Shown: positions 27,001 through 37,664 of the stretch, in pieces
Layout: every line of letters begins with the position of its first letter
Position numbering within the stretch: the stretch's first letter is position 1
Origin: Limnomonas spitsbergensis
Taxonomy: Eukaryota > Chlorophyta > Chlorophyceae > Chlamydomonadales
DNA length: 64,000 nt
NCBI GenBank assembly: GCA_037349105.1
Contig: JAYJMM010000110.1
Location: 372,001 to 436,000 of the forward strand
Direction: 5' to 3'
The notes under the pieces: generated by a model
The model's database searches: none
Told to the model about the DNA's origin: nothing
The model's input: the letters and a program-made list of their open reading frames with translations, nothing else
Translations under genes and position numbers: made by a program

Positions 27001-30000
27001 AGTGGCTGCACGCTGTATCTGTCAGTGGCTGCACGCTGTATCTGTCAGTGGCTGCACGCTGTATCTGCCAGTGGCTGCACGCTGTATCTGCCAGTGGATG
27101 CACGCTGTATCTGTCAGTGGATGCACGCTGTATCTGTCAGTGGCTGCACGCTGTATCTGCCAGTGGATGCATGCTGTATCTGTCTGTGGCTGCACGCTGT
27201 ATCTGCCAGTGGCTGCACGCTGTATCTGTCAGTGGATGCACGCTGTATTTGTCAGTGGATGCACGCTGTATCTGTCAGTGGCTGCACGCTGTATCTGCCA
27301 GTGGATGCACGCTATATCTGTCAGCAGCTGCACGCTGTATCTGCCAGTGGATGCACGCTGTATCTGTCAGTGGATGCACGCTGTATCTGCTTGTGGCTGC
27401 ACGCTGTATCTGCCAGTGGCTGCATGCTGCATCTGTCAGTGGCTGCACGATGTATCTGCCAGTGGATGCACGCTGTATCTGTCAGTGGCTGCACGCTGTA
27501 TCTGCCAGTGGCTGCACGCTGTATCTGCCAGTGGCTGCACGCGGCATCTGTCAGTGGCTGCACGATGTATCTGTCATTGGCTGCACGCTGTATCTGTCGG
27601 TGGCTGCACGCTGTATCTGTCAGTGGCTGCACGCTGTATCTATCAGTGGCTGCACGCTGTATCTGTCAGTGGATGCACGCTGTATCTGTCAGTGGCTGCA
27701 CGCTGTATCTGCCAGTGGCTGCACGCTGTATCTGTCAGTGGCTGCACGCTGTATCTGTCAGTGGCTGCACGCTGTATCTGTCAGTGGCTGCACGCTGTAT
27801 CTGTCAGTGGCTGCACGCTGTATCTGTCAGTGGCTGCACGCTGTATCTGTCAGTGGCTGCAAGCTGTATCCGTCAGTGGCTGCACGCTATATCTGTCAGC
27901 AGCTGCACGCTGTATCTGCCAGTGGATGCACGCTGTATCTGTCAGTGGATGCACGTTGTATCTGTCAGTGGCTGCACGCTGTATCTGCCAATGGCTGCAC
28001 GCTGTATTCGTCAGTGGCTGCACGCTGTATCTGTCAGTGGCTGCACGCTGTATCTGTCAGTGGCTGCATGCTGCATCTGTCAGTGGCTGCACGATGTATC
28101 TGCCAGTGGCTGCACGCTGTATCTGTCAGTGGATGCACGCTGTATTTGTCAGTGGATGCACGCTGTATCTGTCAGTGGCTGCACGCTGTATCTGCCAGTG
28201 GATGCACGCTATATCTGTCAGCAGCTGCACGCTGTATCTGCCAGTGGATGCACGCTGTATCTGTCATAGGATGCACGTTGTATCTGCTTGTGGCTGCACG
28301 CTGTATCTGCCAGTGGCTGCATGCTGCATCTGTCAGTGGCTGCACGATGTATCTGCCAGTGGATGCACGCTGTATCTGTCAGTGGCTGCACGCTGCATCT
28401 GTCAGTGGCTGCACGCTGTATCTGTCAGTGGCTGCACGCTGTATCTGTCAGTGGCTGCACGCTGTATCTGTCAGTGGCTGCACGCTGCATCTGCCAGTGG
28501 CTGCACGCTGTATCTGTCAGTGGCTGCACCCTGTATCTGTCAGTGGATGCACGCTGTATCTGCCAGTGGCTGCACGCTGTATCTGTCAGCAGCTGCACGC
28601 TGTATCTGCCAGTGGATGCACGCTGTATCTGTCAGTGGCTGCACGCTGTATCTGTCAGTGGCTGCATGCTGTATCTGTCAATGGCTGCACGCTGTATCTG
28701 TCAGTGGCTGCAAGCTGTATCTGTCAGTGGCTGCATGCTGTATCTGTCAGTGGCTGCACGCTGTATCTGCCAGTGGCTGCACGCTGTATCTGTCAGTGGC
28801 TGCACGCTGTATCTGTCAGTGGCTGCACGCTGTATCTGCCAGTGGCTGCACGCTGTATCTGTCAGTGGCTGCACGCTGTATCTGCCAGTGGCTGCACGCT
28901 ATATCTGTCAGTGGCTGCACGATGTATCTGCCAGTGGATGCACGCTGTATCTGTCAGTGGCTGCACGCTGTATCTGCCAGTGGTTGCACGCTGTATCTGT
29001 CAGTGGCTGCACGCTGTATCTGCCAGTGGCTGCACGCTGTATCTGTCAGTGGCTGCACGCTGTATCTGTCAGTGGCTGCACGCTGTATCTGTCAGTGGCT
29101 GCATGCTGCATCTGTCAGTGGCTGCACGATGTATCTGCCAGTGGATGCACGCTGTATCTGTCAGTGGCTGCACGCTGTATCTGTCAGTGGCTGCACGCTG
29201 TATCTGTCAGTGGCTGCACGCTGTATCTGTCAGTGGCTGCACGCTGTATCTGTCAGTAGCTGCACGCTGTATCCGTCAGTGGCTGCACGCTATATCTGTC
29301 AGCAGCTGCACGCTGTATCTGCCAGTGGATGCACGCTGTATATGTCAGTGGATGCACGCTGTATCTGTCAGTGGCTGCACGCTGTATCTGCCAGTGGCTG
29401 CACGCTGTATCTGTCAGTGGCTGCACGCTGTATCTGTCAGTGGCTGCACGCTGTATCTGTCAGTGGCTGCACGCTGTATCTGTCAGTGGCTGCACGCTGT
29501 ATCTGTCAGTGGCTGCACGCTGTATCTGTCAGTGGCTGCACGCTGTATCTGTCAGTGGCTGCACGCTGTATCTGTCAGTGGCTGCATGCTGTATTTGTCA
29601 GTGGCTGCACGTTGTATCTGTCAGTGGCTGCACGCTGTATCTGCCAGTGGCTGCACGCTGTATCTGTCATTGGCTGCACGCTGTATCTGTCAGTGGCTGC
29701 ACGTTGTATCTGTCAGTGGCTGCACGCTGTATCTGTCAGTGGCTGCACGTTGTATCTGCCAGTGGCTGCACGCTGTATCTGCCAGTGGCTGCACGCTGTA
29801 TCTGTCAGCAGCTGCACGCTGCATCTGTCAGTGGCTGCACGCTGTATCTGTCAGTGGCTGCACGCTGTATCTGTCAGTGGCTGCACGCTGTATCTGTCAG
29901 TGGATGCACGCTGCATCTGCCAGTGGCTGCACGCTGTATCTGTCAGCAGCTGCACGCTGCATCTGTCAGTGGTTGCACGCTGTATCTGTCAGTGGCTGCA

Positions 30001-31269
30001 CCCTGTATCTGTCAGTGGATGCACGCTGTATCTGCCAGTGGCTGCACGCTGTATCTGTCAGCAGCTGCACGCTGTATCTGCTAGTGGCTGCACGCTGTAT
30101 CTGTCAGTGGCTGCACGCTGTATCTGTCAGTGGCTGCACGCTGTATCTGTCAGTGGCTGCACGCTGTATCTGTCAGTGGCTGCACGCTGTATCTGTCAGT
30201 GGCTGCATGCTGTATCTGTCAGTGGCTGCACGCTGTATCTGCCAGTGGCTGCACGCTGTATCTGTCAGTGGTTGCACGCTGTATCTGTTAGTGGCTGCAC
30301 GCTGTATCTGCCAGTGGCTGCACGCTGTATCTGTCAGTGGCTGCACGCTGTATCTGCCAGTGGCTTCACGCTGTATCTGTCAGTGGCTGCACGCTGTATC
30401 TGTCAGTGGCTGCACGCTATATCTGTCAGTGGCTGCACGATGTATCTGTCAGTGGCTGCACGCTGTATCTGCCAGTGGCTGCACGCTGTATATATCAGTG
30501 GTTGCACGCTGTATCTGTCAGTGGCTGCACGCTGTATCTGTCAGTGGCTGCACGGTGTATCCGTCAGTGGCTGCACGCTGTATCTGTCAGTGGCTGCACG
30601 CTGTATCTGCCAGTGGCTGCACGCTGTATCTGTCAGTGGCTGCACGCTGTATCTGTCAGTGGCTGCACGCTGTATCTGTCATTGGCTGCACGCTGTATCT
30701 GTCAGTGGATGCACGCTGTATCTGTCAGTGGCTGCACGCTGTATCTGTCAGTGGCTGCACGCTGTATCTGCCAGTGGCTGCACGCTGTATCTGCCAGTGG
30801 ATGCACGCTGTATCTGTCAGTGGCTGCACGCTGTATCTGTCAGCAGCTGCACGTTGCATCTGTCAGTGGCTGCACGCTGTATCTGTCAGTGGCTGCACGC
30901 TGTATCTGTCAGTGGCTGCACGCTGTATCTGTCAGTGGCTGCACGCTGCATCTGCCAGTGGCTGCACGCTGTATCTGTCAGTGGCTGCACCCTGTATCTG
31001 TCAGTGGATGCACGCTGTATCTGCCAGTGGCTGCACGCTGTATCTGTCAGCAGCTGCACGCTGTATCTGCCAGTGGCTGCACGCTGTATCTGTCAGTGGC
31101 TGCACGCTGTATCTGTCAGTGGCTGCACGCTGTATCTGTCAGTGGCTGCAAGCTGTATCTGTCAGTGGCTGCATGCTGTATCTGTCAGTGGCTGCACGCT
31201 GTATCTGCCAGTGGCTGCACGCTGTATCTGTCAGTGGCTGCACGCTGTATCTGTCAGTGGCTGCACGCT

Positions 31270-31274
31270 GTATC
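31270..31274. repeat. Target-site duplication GTATC, left copy
   Basis: GTATC ends the left satellite block directly before the TG of the 5' LTR. The same five bases follow the 3' LTR at 38425-38429. Removing the element and one copy restores the 23-bp register, so this is a clean 5-bp target duplication. Confidence 0.93.
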
Positions 31275-31677
31275 TGTAATGGTCATGTAACCAGTACCCC
31301 AGAATTACCAGTCGCTGACGCGACCTGCCTTACGTTATCGGCGCTTACGCTCCATACGGAGGTTGCAGGGTCGCCTGGCAAGCCCAGACCAGAACCCTCA
31401 CGGGTTAAACCCTGCACCTCCCATATAAGCGAGCTCTGCTAGGCATCGGGAAGTCTCAGACGAGATCAATCCATCAGGCTCAATACCTGACTGTCCCACT
31501 ATCAAATCTCTAGTCTCCAGCAGTCTCCCCTCGTGAGCACCTAGTCCCCCCTCAGTCAACTCTCCGACTACTCGTCTACCCTCAACACCGTCCCGGACTC
31601 CCCTTCACGTTCCTCTACTAGTGAGTCCCTGTCTAGATATAAGAGTCCTGCCCCCTAGGGCACCTAGGACCTCTTCA
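31275..31677 (+). repeat. 5' LTR
   Basis: A 403-bp direct repeat of 38022-38424 (offset 6,747), starting TGTAATGG and ending CTCTTCA. A TATA-like ATATAAG lies at 31423-31429, giving a plausible U3/R arrangement with transcription starting in the second half of the LTR. Confidence 0.95.
31423..31429 (+). promoter_or_regulatory. TATA-like box in the 5' LTR
   Basis: ATATAAG about 150 bp into the LTR, followed by a C-rich stretch. It is the best candidate for the element's core promoter. The same sequence is at 38170-38176 in the 3' LTR. A second ATATAAG near 31637 is a weaker candidate. Confidence 0.5.
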
Positions 31678-31678
31678 G

Positions 31679-31708
31679 TGGTTTCAGAGCCTTATCGGTT
31701 CGATCCTG
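31679..31708 (+). other. Primer-binding site, iMet tRNA-like, bipartite
   Basis: TGGTTTCAGAGCC, one base after the LTR, matches the complement of the 3' end of plant-type initiator Met tRNA (TGGTATCAGAGCC) at 12 of 13 positions. A second block, TTCGATCCTG at 31699-31708, is complementary to CAGGATCGAA in the T-arm of the same tRNA. Two separate complementary blocks suggest extended primer-tRNA pairing. Confidence 0.8.
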
Positions 31709-32081
31709 TCGCAGTTTCATTGACAGAACCCTGCCGTCGGCTCGAAAGAGTTTTGAGACACGCGCGCTGGGCAGTCGCGTCCCTTAGACCTGTCAGGGTT
31801 AAAACTATTCGAATTCCAGTACCGACCCCAGTCCAGTGTCCGGATCAGGGCCAACCCCAGAGCAACTCGACAGTATCTACTATTGGTCTGACAAGCTCGG
31901 CGGAGCCGACGGATTTCCAGCCCTTGTCCCGAGTCCCAGGCACGCACTTGTTGCGTTGACTGAGTCTAGTAAGTGTCGTAACTTGAGTTGTTCGACTCCG
32001 ACGGTTTGAATTCCGTACACTCCAGTCCAGACCAGTCATAAGCTTCCTGATTGCTGAACTTTCACAGTAATTCACAATCTA
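31709..32081 (+). other. Untranslated leader of the retrotransposon
   Basis: This stretch between the primer site and the gag ATG has no credible ORF. Packaging and dimerisation signals would be expected here but I cannot identify any. Confidence 0.6.
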
Positions 32082-33587
32082 ATGGTCGCTAAACGAAACA
32101 AATCCAAACGCGCAGTGAACAACCTTCAAGTCGACAACCCAGCTCCTGCCCAGCTTCCCGCCATTGTCGTTCCCGACATGGTCGCTGCAGCACCAGCACC
32201 AGCACCAGCACCAGCACCAGTACCAGCACCAGTACCAGCACCAGTACCAGCACCAGCACAAGCCCCTGTCCCAATTGCGGTAGCTGCACCGAGACCAGCT
32301 CTCCAGCCCATCGCTGTGGCTTCCGTGGCACCTGCAACATACGCAGCGGTGGCCAACCCTCGAGTCTTGATCACACCTTGCGTCGCTGGCTGCAGCACGG
32401 ACCCTCTACCGGCCCAGCATACCTCGTCCTACATGCAGGACGATATGTTCGAGCAATTCAAGAAACAACTCAAGCAAGGTGAATTGCAACTCTTGCAGTC
32501 ACTCTTAACCAGACTAGATTCAACTGCTGTCCCAGCCCAGCCTGTTGTTACTCCTACCGTTCGTCTTGTCGGGAATCCTGTTACCAGTGTACCCACCCAA
32601 GTTCAAATCCCAGTACCTGTCAGACGCGAGACTGACTATCGTCGTCGTCCCCCAGCCTTGCCTGCACCAGGCCGGATGAACAAGCCGTTCTTCCAACAGT
32701 GCAAGAACAAGCCGAGATTAATCGCGATGAGCTTCGAGGAGCTCAGGCGCTGGCTGCTCGAGAACGGTCACCGCTACCCCGAGGACATGTCTGTCTTTAT
32801 CGACGATCCCGAGGTCAAGGAGTTCTTAATGAACTACATCGAGTCCCACATGCTGTTCGAGCAAAACGAGTTCATCCTGGCCCTCACAAACTTCGTGTCC
32901 GGCGAGGTACGTTCAGCAGTTGACATTGCCCGCGAACAACTAGTCGGTCGTATGATCACCCAGGGTTCCCAGTCAGCCTCCCAGTACTCCCAGCAATTCC
33001 TGAACGTGACCAGACTCTTGCCCGACGAATCTCAAGCAACCTTGTGCGTCCATTACCTATCAGGCATGGATCCATCCCTGAAACAACGCTGCATTCTAGA
33101 CAAGGATGGAAATACCTGGCAATCCCTGCCAAACCTCATGAAATTCGCATATGTCGAGGACCTGCGAATGACCAGTGCACGTGCCTGTTTCGTACCAGTA
33201 CCCAGATCCAGCTACACCCCAGTATCAAGATCCAGTTACACCCCAGTGACCAGACCCAGCTACCGCACAGATACCAGACCAGTGCACAAACCCGAGTACC
33301 CTGCCAAAACACAGGACTTCCAGCAGCCGCGACGCGCTCGGCTGGCACACACCGAGTCCGTTCCGAAGAGGAAGATCGAGCCCAGCGCCCAGACCAGCTC
33401 CGGGAAAGAGGCCAAAAACTTCAAGACCCCATTCGAGTCCTGCCCGTACTACAAGTACGTGGGTGCACTGAGCATCGCTGCGAAGCAATCATTGAACGAG
33501 TATAACCTGTGCTGGTACTGCCGGGCAGGTTGCCACCAAGCCAAGAACTGCCCTGAGAAGAAGGAAAACAAGCCTCCTTCCCAGTAG
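32082..33587 (+). CDS. gag: Retrotransposon Gag polyprotein
   Basis: A 501-residue structural protein that would assemble the cytoplasmic particle and bind the element RNA. The N-terminus is basic (KRNKSKR at 4-10). Residues about 36-62 are a low-complexity Ala/Pro/Val tract. Residues about 200-360 resemble a Ty3/gypsy capsid domain, helical and containing a YLSGMDPSLKQR segment. A Ser/Tyr/Pro repeat (SSYTPV) follows at about 370-395. A zinc knuckle of the CX2CX4HX4C type begins CWYC at 477-490, the nucleocapsid signature. The frame ends at a UAG (33585-33587) and pol continues in the same frame, so the stop probably sets the Gag to Gag-Pol ratio. I chose the first ATG of the open frame; no upstream in-frame alternative is better supported. 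Confidence 0.92.
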   Translation: MVAKRNKSKRAVNNLQVDNPAPAQLPAIVVPDMVAAAPAPAPAPAPVPAPVPAPVPAPAQAPVPIAVAAPRPALQPIAVASVAPATYAAVANPRVLITPCVAGCSTDPLPAQHTSSYMQDDMFEQFKKQLKQGELQLLQSLLTRLDSTAVPAQPVVTPTVRLVGNPVTSVPTQVQIPVPVRRETDYRRRPPALPAPGRMNKPFFQQCKNKPRLIAMSFEELRRWLLENGHRYPEDMSVFIDDPEVKEFLMNYIESHMLFEQNEFILALTNFVSGEVRSAVDIAREQLVGRMITQGSQSASQYSQQFLNVTRLLPDESQATLCVHYLSGMDPSLKQRCILDKDGNTWQSLPNLMKFAYVEDLRMTSARACFVPVPRSSYTPVSRSSYTPVTRPSYRTDTRPVHKPEYPAKTQDFQQPRRARLAHTESVPKRKIEPSAQTSSGKEAKNFKTPFESCPYYKYVGALSIAAKQSLNEYNLCWYCRAGCHQAKNCPEKKENKPPSQ

Positions 33588-33624
33588 GAATTTTTGCAGG
33601 AGGTATTCCCGGGTCCCCCTCCTG
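33585..33624 (+). promoter_or_regulatory. Putative UAG readthrough site with stem-loop
   Basis: The gag stop reads CAG UAG GAA and the next codons are open and in frame with pol. Nine bases after the UAG, CAGGAGG (33597-33603) can pair perfectly with CCTCCTG (33618-33624) across a 14-base loop containing CCCGGG. A structure 8-9 nt after a UAG is the known layout of gammaretroviral-type stop readthrough. That it works here is inference. Confidence 0.6.
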
Positions 33625-36600
33625 TCTCTAGATGTCATGTGTGCACTGCAGTTGAGAATCACGTGTCTGACTTGATGAACTCTAGCTTCCTGACGTACGA
33701 CCGAGTGATTTGTAACGAACATTTGAATTGTACCTGCACGCTTCCAGTCATTCACTCCAACTCTCCAGACAAACACCAGATTTACGTTGCAAAAACCAGA
33801 AGCCAAGCCAGGCTTTATTTGAACAACAGACCCAACACCAGTTCATGTCTTCTAGTTTCCTCCAGACAAGCAGCAGGATTACAACCGCTACTCCAACACT
33901 CTTTCCTAGTCAAGAAATACGAATCCAGTTCAGCGCTTGGTACCGCTATGAATAAGGGTATGAAACCATCCCCAGTACTTGCCTTTGTAATCCCAGCTGA
34001 TACAAGAGAAACAGCCCAGTGTCGAGTTCTAGCCAAAATACAAGTTGATGATCGAGTCCAGATATTGCATACCAGCCAAGACAAGGATGTAAAACAAGAT
34101 GGAAATCACCAAGATGGTGATGACCAGCCCCTAGCAGCAACCTACCACGGCCAAGCACATGGCAAAAACCTCAAGTGTCTATTTGATTCGGGGGCATCCT
34201 CATGTTTCATGGGAGCCAAACTTGCCAAGAAACTCGGACTCCAGATTCGTTCAAGTAAATATCGAGCAGTGGCCACTGCGGCTGGTCGAGACTGTACTGT
34301 CCTAGGTTCTGCGAGTCTCACTGTTAAGTTCGGCCGGACTGACTTTGAGGCTACAGTTCACATCCTCCCAGCGTTTCTCGATACCATTGATTTAATCATT
34401 GGCGAAGACTTCATGAAAACACACTCTTGTAATTTGCAGTACAGCCCAGACCAGTCTAGTCTCATGACCATCACTGACGGGGTCGTTCATGAGGTCTTGA
34501 ATTCGTGTGTTTTACGTGGCACAGGTGCAGTACAGGTTGCTCATGCTGTGAAGACCACTTCTAGCCCAGCCGATCCGACCCATGACAATAACGCTGGACA
34601 GTGTGACGCTGAAGACGAATCCCGACCATGCCGTACACGTACGAAGACCGATCAAATCCCAGCTGGCCTTGCAGCCAAATTACTCAAGTCTGGTCGCCAC
34701 CGAGCATTCTTAGCTGTATTGACACCACAGGCTAGCGAACCAGACGAGGAGTTACAACCAGTACCAAATCCAGAAGGAGAACTAGACCATAAAACCAGTC
34801 GAGAAAAACTAGCAAACATGAACCATGTGCACCCAGACCAGCGTACAGCGATTACTTCACTGATCGACGAGTACGATGACATTTTTTCAGAAACCCCTCG
34901 AGCTGGCGGAGCGAAAGTCCCACCTCTAGAGCACACGATCGATCTGGTCGCTGGCGCTAAACCACCTTTTCGCAGGAACTTTCGTCTCTCTCCAGCCGAG
35001 TCTGAAGAACTCAAGAAACAGGTTGCCGAGCTACTTGACAAAGGAATCATCACCCCTGTCAACAGTCCTTATGGAGCCCCAGTCTTGTTCATCAAGAAAC
35101 CAAATGGAGGACTTAGGTTCTGCCTTGATTACCGAGCCTTGAACGAACTAACTGTCAAACTACGCTACCCACTACCAAGGATCGATGATCTTCTAGATGC
35201 AGCTCGCGGAGCTTCATGTTTCTCTTGTCTAGACATGGCAGGTGGCTTTCACCAACTGCTTATTTCCGAGGAAGACCAGCCCAAGACAGCTTTTGCTACA
35301 CCCTTCGGCCATTATGCATGGCGTTGCCTGCCAATGGGTCTTTCGAACGCGCCCAGTCAATACCAGAGCACTGTCAATAAAATCTTTGCTGATCTAGCAT
35401 TCGTCCTCATTTACATTGATGACATCATGATCCTGTCCCAGACACCAGAACAGCACCTCCAGCATTTAAGACAAGTGTTTGACAAAATACGAGAATCAGG
35501 ACTGCAGGTCAAATTTTCCAAGTGCAAATTTCTGCAGGCTCAAGTCAAGTACCTAGGGCACATTCTTTCGAAAGAAGGTGTGGCTGCTGACCCAGACAAA
35601 ATTCGAGCGCTTACCGAGTGGGAATTCCCGACCAGTGCAACAGGTGTCTTGCAATTTCTAGGCCTAGCAAATTACTTTCGCAAATTCATTCCGAACCTCT
35701 CCAGGCTGGCAGCACCCTTGTACCATTTGACCAAGAAAACCGTCCAGTTCTCAGGAGGAGCTGACGCTCTGTTGGCTTTTCAAGCTATCAAGGAAGCGTT
35801 AGCTTCGCCTCCAGTTCTTGCATACCCAGATCCAAACCAATCGTACGAACTCGTTTCAGATGCCTCCATCACTGGATGTGGTGCAGTGCTTACGCAACAA
35901 GGTCGACCTGTCGCGTACTTCTCTGCCAAGTTCTCACCTGCCGAGCGCAATTACACTACTGGCGAACAAGAACTCCTTGGAATTATCAAAGCTCTCAAGG
36001 AGTGGCGATGCTATCTAGAAGGCAGCAATGGCCTAAACATTGTGACTGATCACAACCCCCTGACATTTTTCTCCAAGCAGCCCACCCTGTCACGTAGGCA
36101 AGCAAGATGGAGCGAGTTCCTATCTCGATTCGAGTTCACTGTGAAGTACCGACCAGGTGCTACCAACCCAGCTGATTCCCTTTCCAGGTTGCCACACCAA
36201 GGACCTGCCCATGCTGCAATGCTATTTGCAATCACAGTTAACGAGTCATGCCCAGATTTCATGCAAAGAATCAAGAACGAGTCTAGCATTGATCCAGAAT
36301 TCAAACTTTCCAGTAAAACTCGAGAATGGTCCTTTAGCAATGGCTACTGGTCTCATGCAGGCCTAGTCATTATCCCAGTAGCACTTCGACAAGAAGTCAT
36401 TCGAGATCACCATGATTCACCCCTTGCAGGACATTTCAATTGGAAGACAACACTGGACCACATCAAACGCCAATTTTGGTGGCCCTCAATCCAGGCAGAT
36501 GTACAAAAGTACGTCTCATCATGTGCCTCATGCCAGAGGAACAAGTCTGCAAACAAGAGGCCCTTTGGTCTAAACCAGCCACTAGAAATCCCTGATTCCA

Positions 36601-37664
36601 GATGGCACACTGTCACCATGGACTTTGTGGTTGACTTGCCCCAGTCAGCCAGTGGTCATGATGGCATCATGGTCATTGTGGACAAGCTTACAAAGTTTGT
36701 TTGTCTAGCCCCAGTCAGGAAATCTAGCACATCTGAAGATGTTGCTCGAGTTTTCATCTCACATGTATTCCAGCATCACGGTTTTCCTAGAAACATCATT
36801 TCTGACAGAGATGTTCGATTCACTTCGTCATTCTGGAAGACCATGTGTCACCGCCTTGGTGTACAGCCCAGATTTTCAACTGCTTTCCACCCCCAAACAG
36901 ATGGTCAAACAGAGCGAATGAATCGAGTCGTCGAAGAAGTGCTTAGGCATTTCATTGATGGAAACCATGTCACTTGGGAAGAACTCCTACCAGTTGTTGC
37001 TATGTCCATTAACAATGCCAAGACCAGTACGACCAGGCACACCCCGTTCTACCTGAACTGTGGACGCAACCCGTATACCCCTTTGTCAATCGACATTCCA
37101 GACAAGCAAATTCCAGCTCTTGATTCAGTCTTCAGTGACCTGGATGACACTCTAGTTCAAGTTCAGAAACTATTACGAGCTGCGCAGGATCGCCAGTCGT
37201 CGTACGCTGACACGCGCTTCCGAGCACCTCACACTTTTCAAGCAGGTGACCAAGTTCTCCTGTCAACAAGAAACTTCAAGTTCCAGACCGGAGTTAAGAA
37301 ACTTCATCCCAAGTATATCGGCCCAGTGACAATCCTGAGTTTAACTTCTGGTGGCAATGCTGCTAGGTTGCAACTACCCGAGAATTACACTCGAGTTCAC
37401 CCAGTCTTCCACGTGTCACTCTTACGACAGTTCAAGCCCAGTACCAGTTCAAACCCAGTACCTGTCGAGCCTCAAGTCGTGGATGGTTTACCATTATACC
37501 AGGTCGAGTCGCTCTTGTCACATCGCATTCGACGAGTCGGCAAAAAGCGAGTCAAGCAGGTCCTAATCAAATGGCTTGGTTACGATGACACTCACAATTC
37601 ATGGGAGCCACTCAAGAACCTGACTCCTGAATTACTCCTTGACGCTCAAAACCTTTTTGAGTAA
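33594..37664 (+). CDS. pol: Retrotransposon Pol polyprotein (PR-RT-RH-IN-chromodomain)
   Basis: About 1,356 codons, in the same frame as gag and opening at a TTG just after its UAG; the first ATG is 27 codons in, so translation probably enters by readthrough. Domains: aspartic protease with DSGAS (active Asp 198); reverse transcriptase at about 478-660 with YIDD at 607-610; RNase H starting at VSDAS (Asp 756), with GEQE and TDHNP following; integrase zinc finger with His 940 and 947 and Cys 977 and 980; integrase core with Asp 1010 (TMDF), Asp 1071 (SDRD) and Glu 1107 (GQTER), an exact D,D-35-E spacing; and a chromodomain at about 1302-1345 containing VLIKWLGYDDTHNSWEP. All catalytic residues I looked for are present and there is no frameshift, so the enzyme set looks functional. 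The order defines Ty3/gypsy and the last domain a chromovirus. Confidence 0.96.
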   Translation: MQEVFPGPPPVSRCHVCTAVENHVSDLMNSSFLTYDRVICNEHLNCTCTLPVIHSNSPDKHQIYVAKTRSQARLYLNNRPNTSSCLLVSSRQAAGLQPLLQHSFLVKKYESSSALGTAMNKGMKPSPVLAFVIPADTRETAQCRVLAKIQVDDRVQILHTSQDKDVKQDGNHQDGDDQPLAATYHGQAHGKNLKCLFDSGASSCFMGAKLAKKLGLQIRSSKYRAVATAAGRDCTVLGSASLTVKFGRTDFEATVHILPAFLDTIDLIIGEDFMKTHSCNLQYSPDQSSLMTITDGVVHEVLNSCVLRGTGAVQVAHAVKTTSSPADPTHDNNAGQCDAEDESRPCRTRTKTDQIPAGLAAKLLKSGRHRAFLAVLTPQASEPDEELQPVPNPEGELDHKTSREKLANMNHVHPDQRTAITSLIDEYDDIFSETPRAGGAKVPPLEHTIDLVAGAKPPFRRNFRLSPAESEELKKQVAELLDKGIITPVNSPYGAPVLFIKKPNGGLRFCLDYRALNELTVKLRYPLPRIDDLLDAARGASCFSCLDMAGGFHQLLISEEDQPKTAFATPFGHYAWRCLPMGLSNAPSQYQSTVNKIFADLAFVLIYIDDIMILSQTPEQHLQHLRQVFDKIRESGLQVKFSKCKFLQAQVKYLGHILSKEGVAADPDKIRALTEWEFPTSATGVLQFLGLANYFRKFIPNLSRLAAPLYHLTKKTVQFSGGADALLAFQAIKEALASPPVLAYPDPNQSYELVSDASITGCGAVLTQQGRPVAYFSAKFSPAERNYTTGEQELLGIIKALKEWRCYLEGSNGLNIVTDHNPLTFFSKQPTLSRRQARWSEFLSRFEFTVKYRPGATNPADSLSRLPHQGPAHAAMLFAITVNESCPDFMQRIKNESSIDPEFKLSSKTREWSFSNGYWSHAGLVIIPVALRQEVIRDHHDSPLAGHFNWKTTLDHIKRQFWWPSIQADVQKYVSSCASCQRNKSANKRPFGLNQPLEIPDSRWHTVTMDFVVDLPQSASGHDGIMVIVDKLTKFVCLAPVRKSSTSEDVARVFISHVFQHHGFPRNIISDRDVRFTSSFWKTMCHRLGVQPRFSTAFHPQTDGQTERMNRVVEEVLRHFIDGNHVTWEELLPVVAMSINNAKTSTTRHTPFYLNCGRNPYTPLSIDIPDKQIPALDSVFSDLDDTLVQVQKLLRAAQDRQSSYADTRFRAPHTFQAGDQVLLSTRNFKFQTGVKKLHPKYIGPVTILSLTSGGNAARLQLPENYTRVHPVFHVSLLRQFKPSTSSNPVPVEPQVVDGLPLYQVESLLSHRIRRVGKKRVKQVLIKWLGYDDTHNSWEPLKNLTPELLLDAQNLFE

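Larger units (their letters stand above)
1..31274. repeat. 23-bp satellite array, left block
   Basis: An uninterrupted head-to-tail array of a 23-bp monomer that begins CAGTGGCTGCAC and ends TATCTGT, about 1,360 copies. Variation sits at a few positions: CTGTCAG versus CTGCCAG, GGCTGCAC versus GGATGCAC, and CAGTGG versus CAGCAG. Shared variants recur at multiples of 23 bp (1725, 2553, 2622, 2967, 5520), showing higher-order duplications. Because 23 is not a multiple of 3 and the consensus has no forward stop, all three plus frames stay open for hundreds to thousands of codons. I see no start context, codon bias or domain, so I call it satellite DNA, not coding. Location near a centromere, telomere or other heterochromatin is inference. 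Confidence 0.97.

Noticed and set aside
1..31274. CRISPR array
   Set aside because: The repeats are directly adjacent with no unique spacers, and the context is eukaryotic.
32089..32398. Overlapping minus frames in the gag Ala/Pro tract
   Set aside because: They are low-complexity shadows of a CCAGCA repeat.
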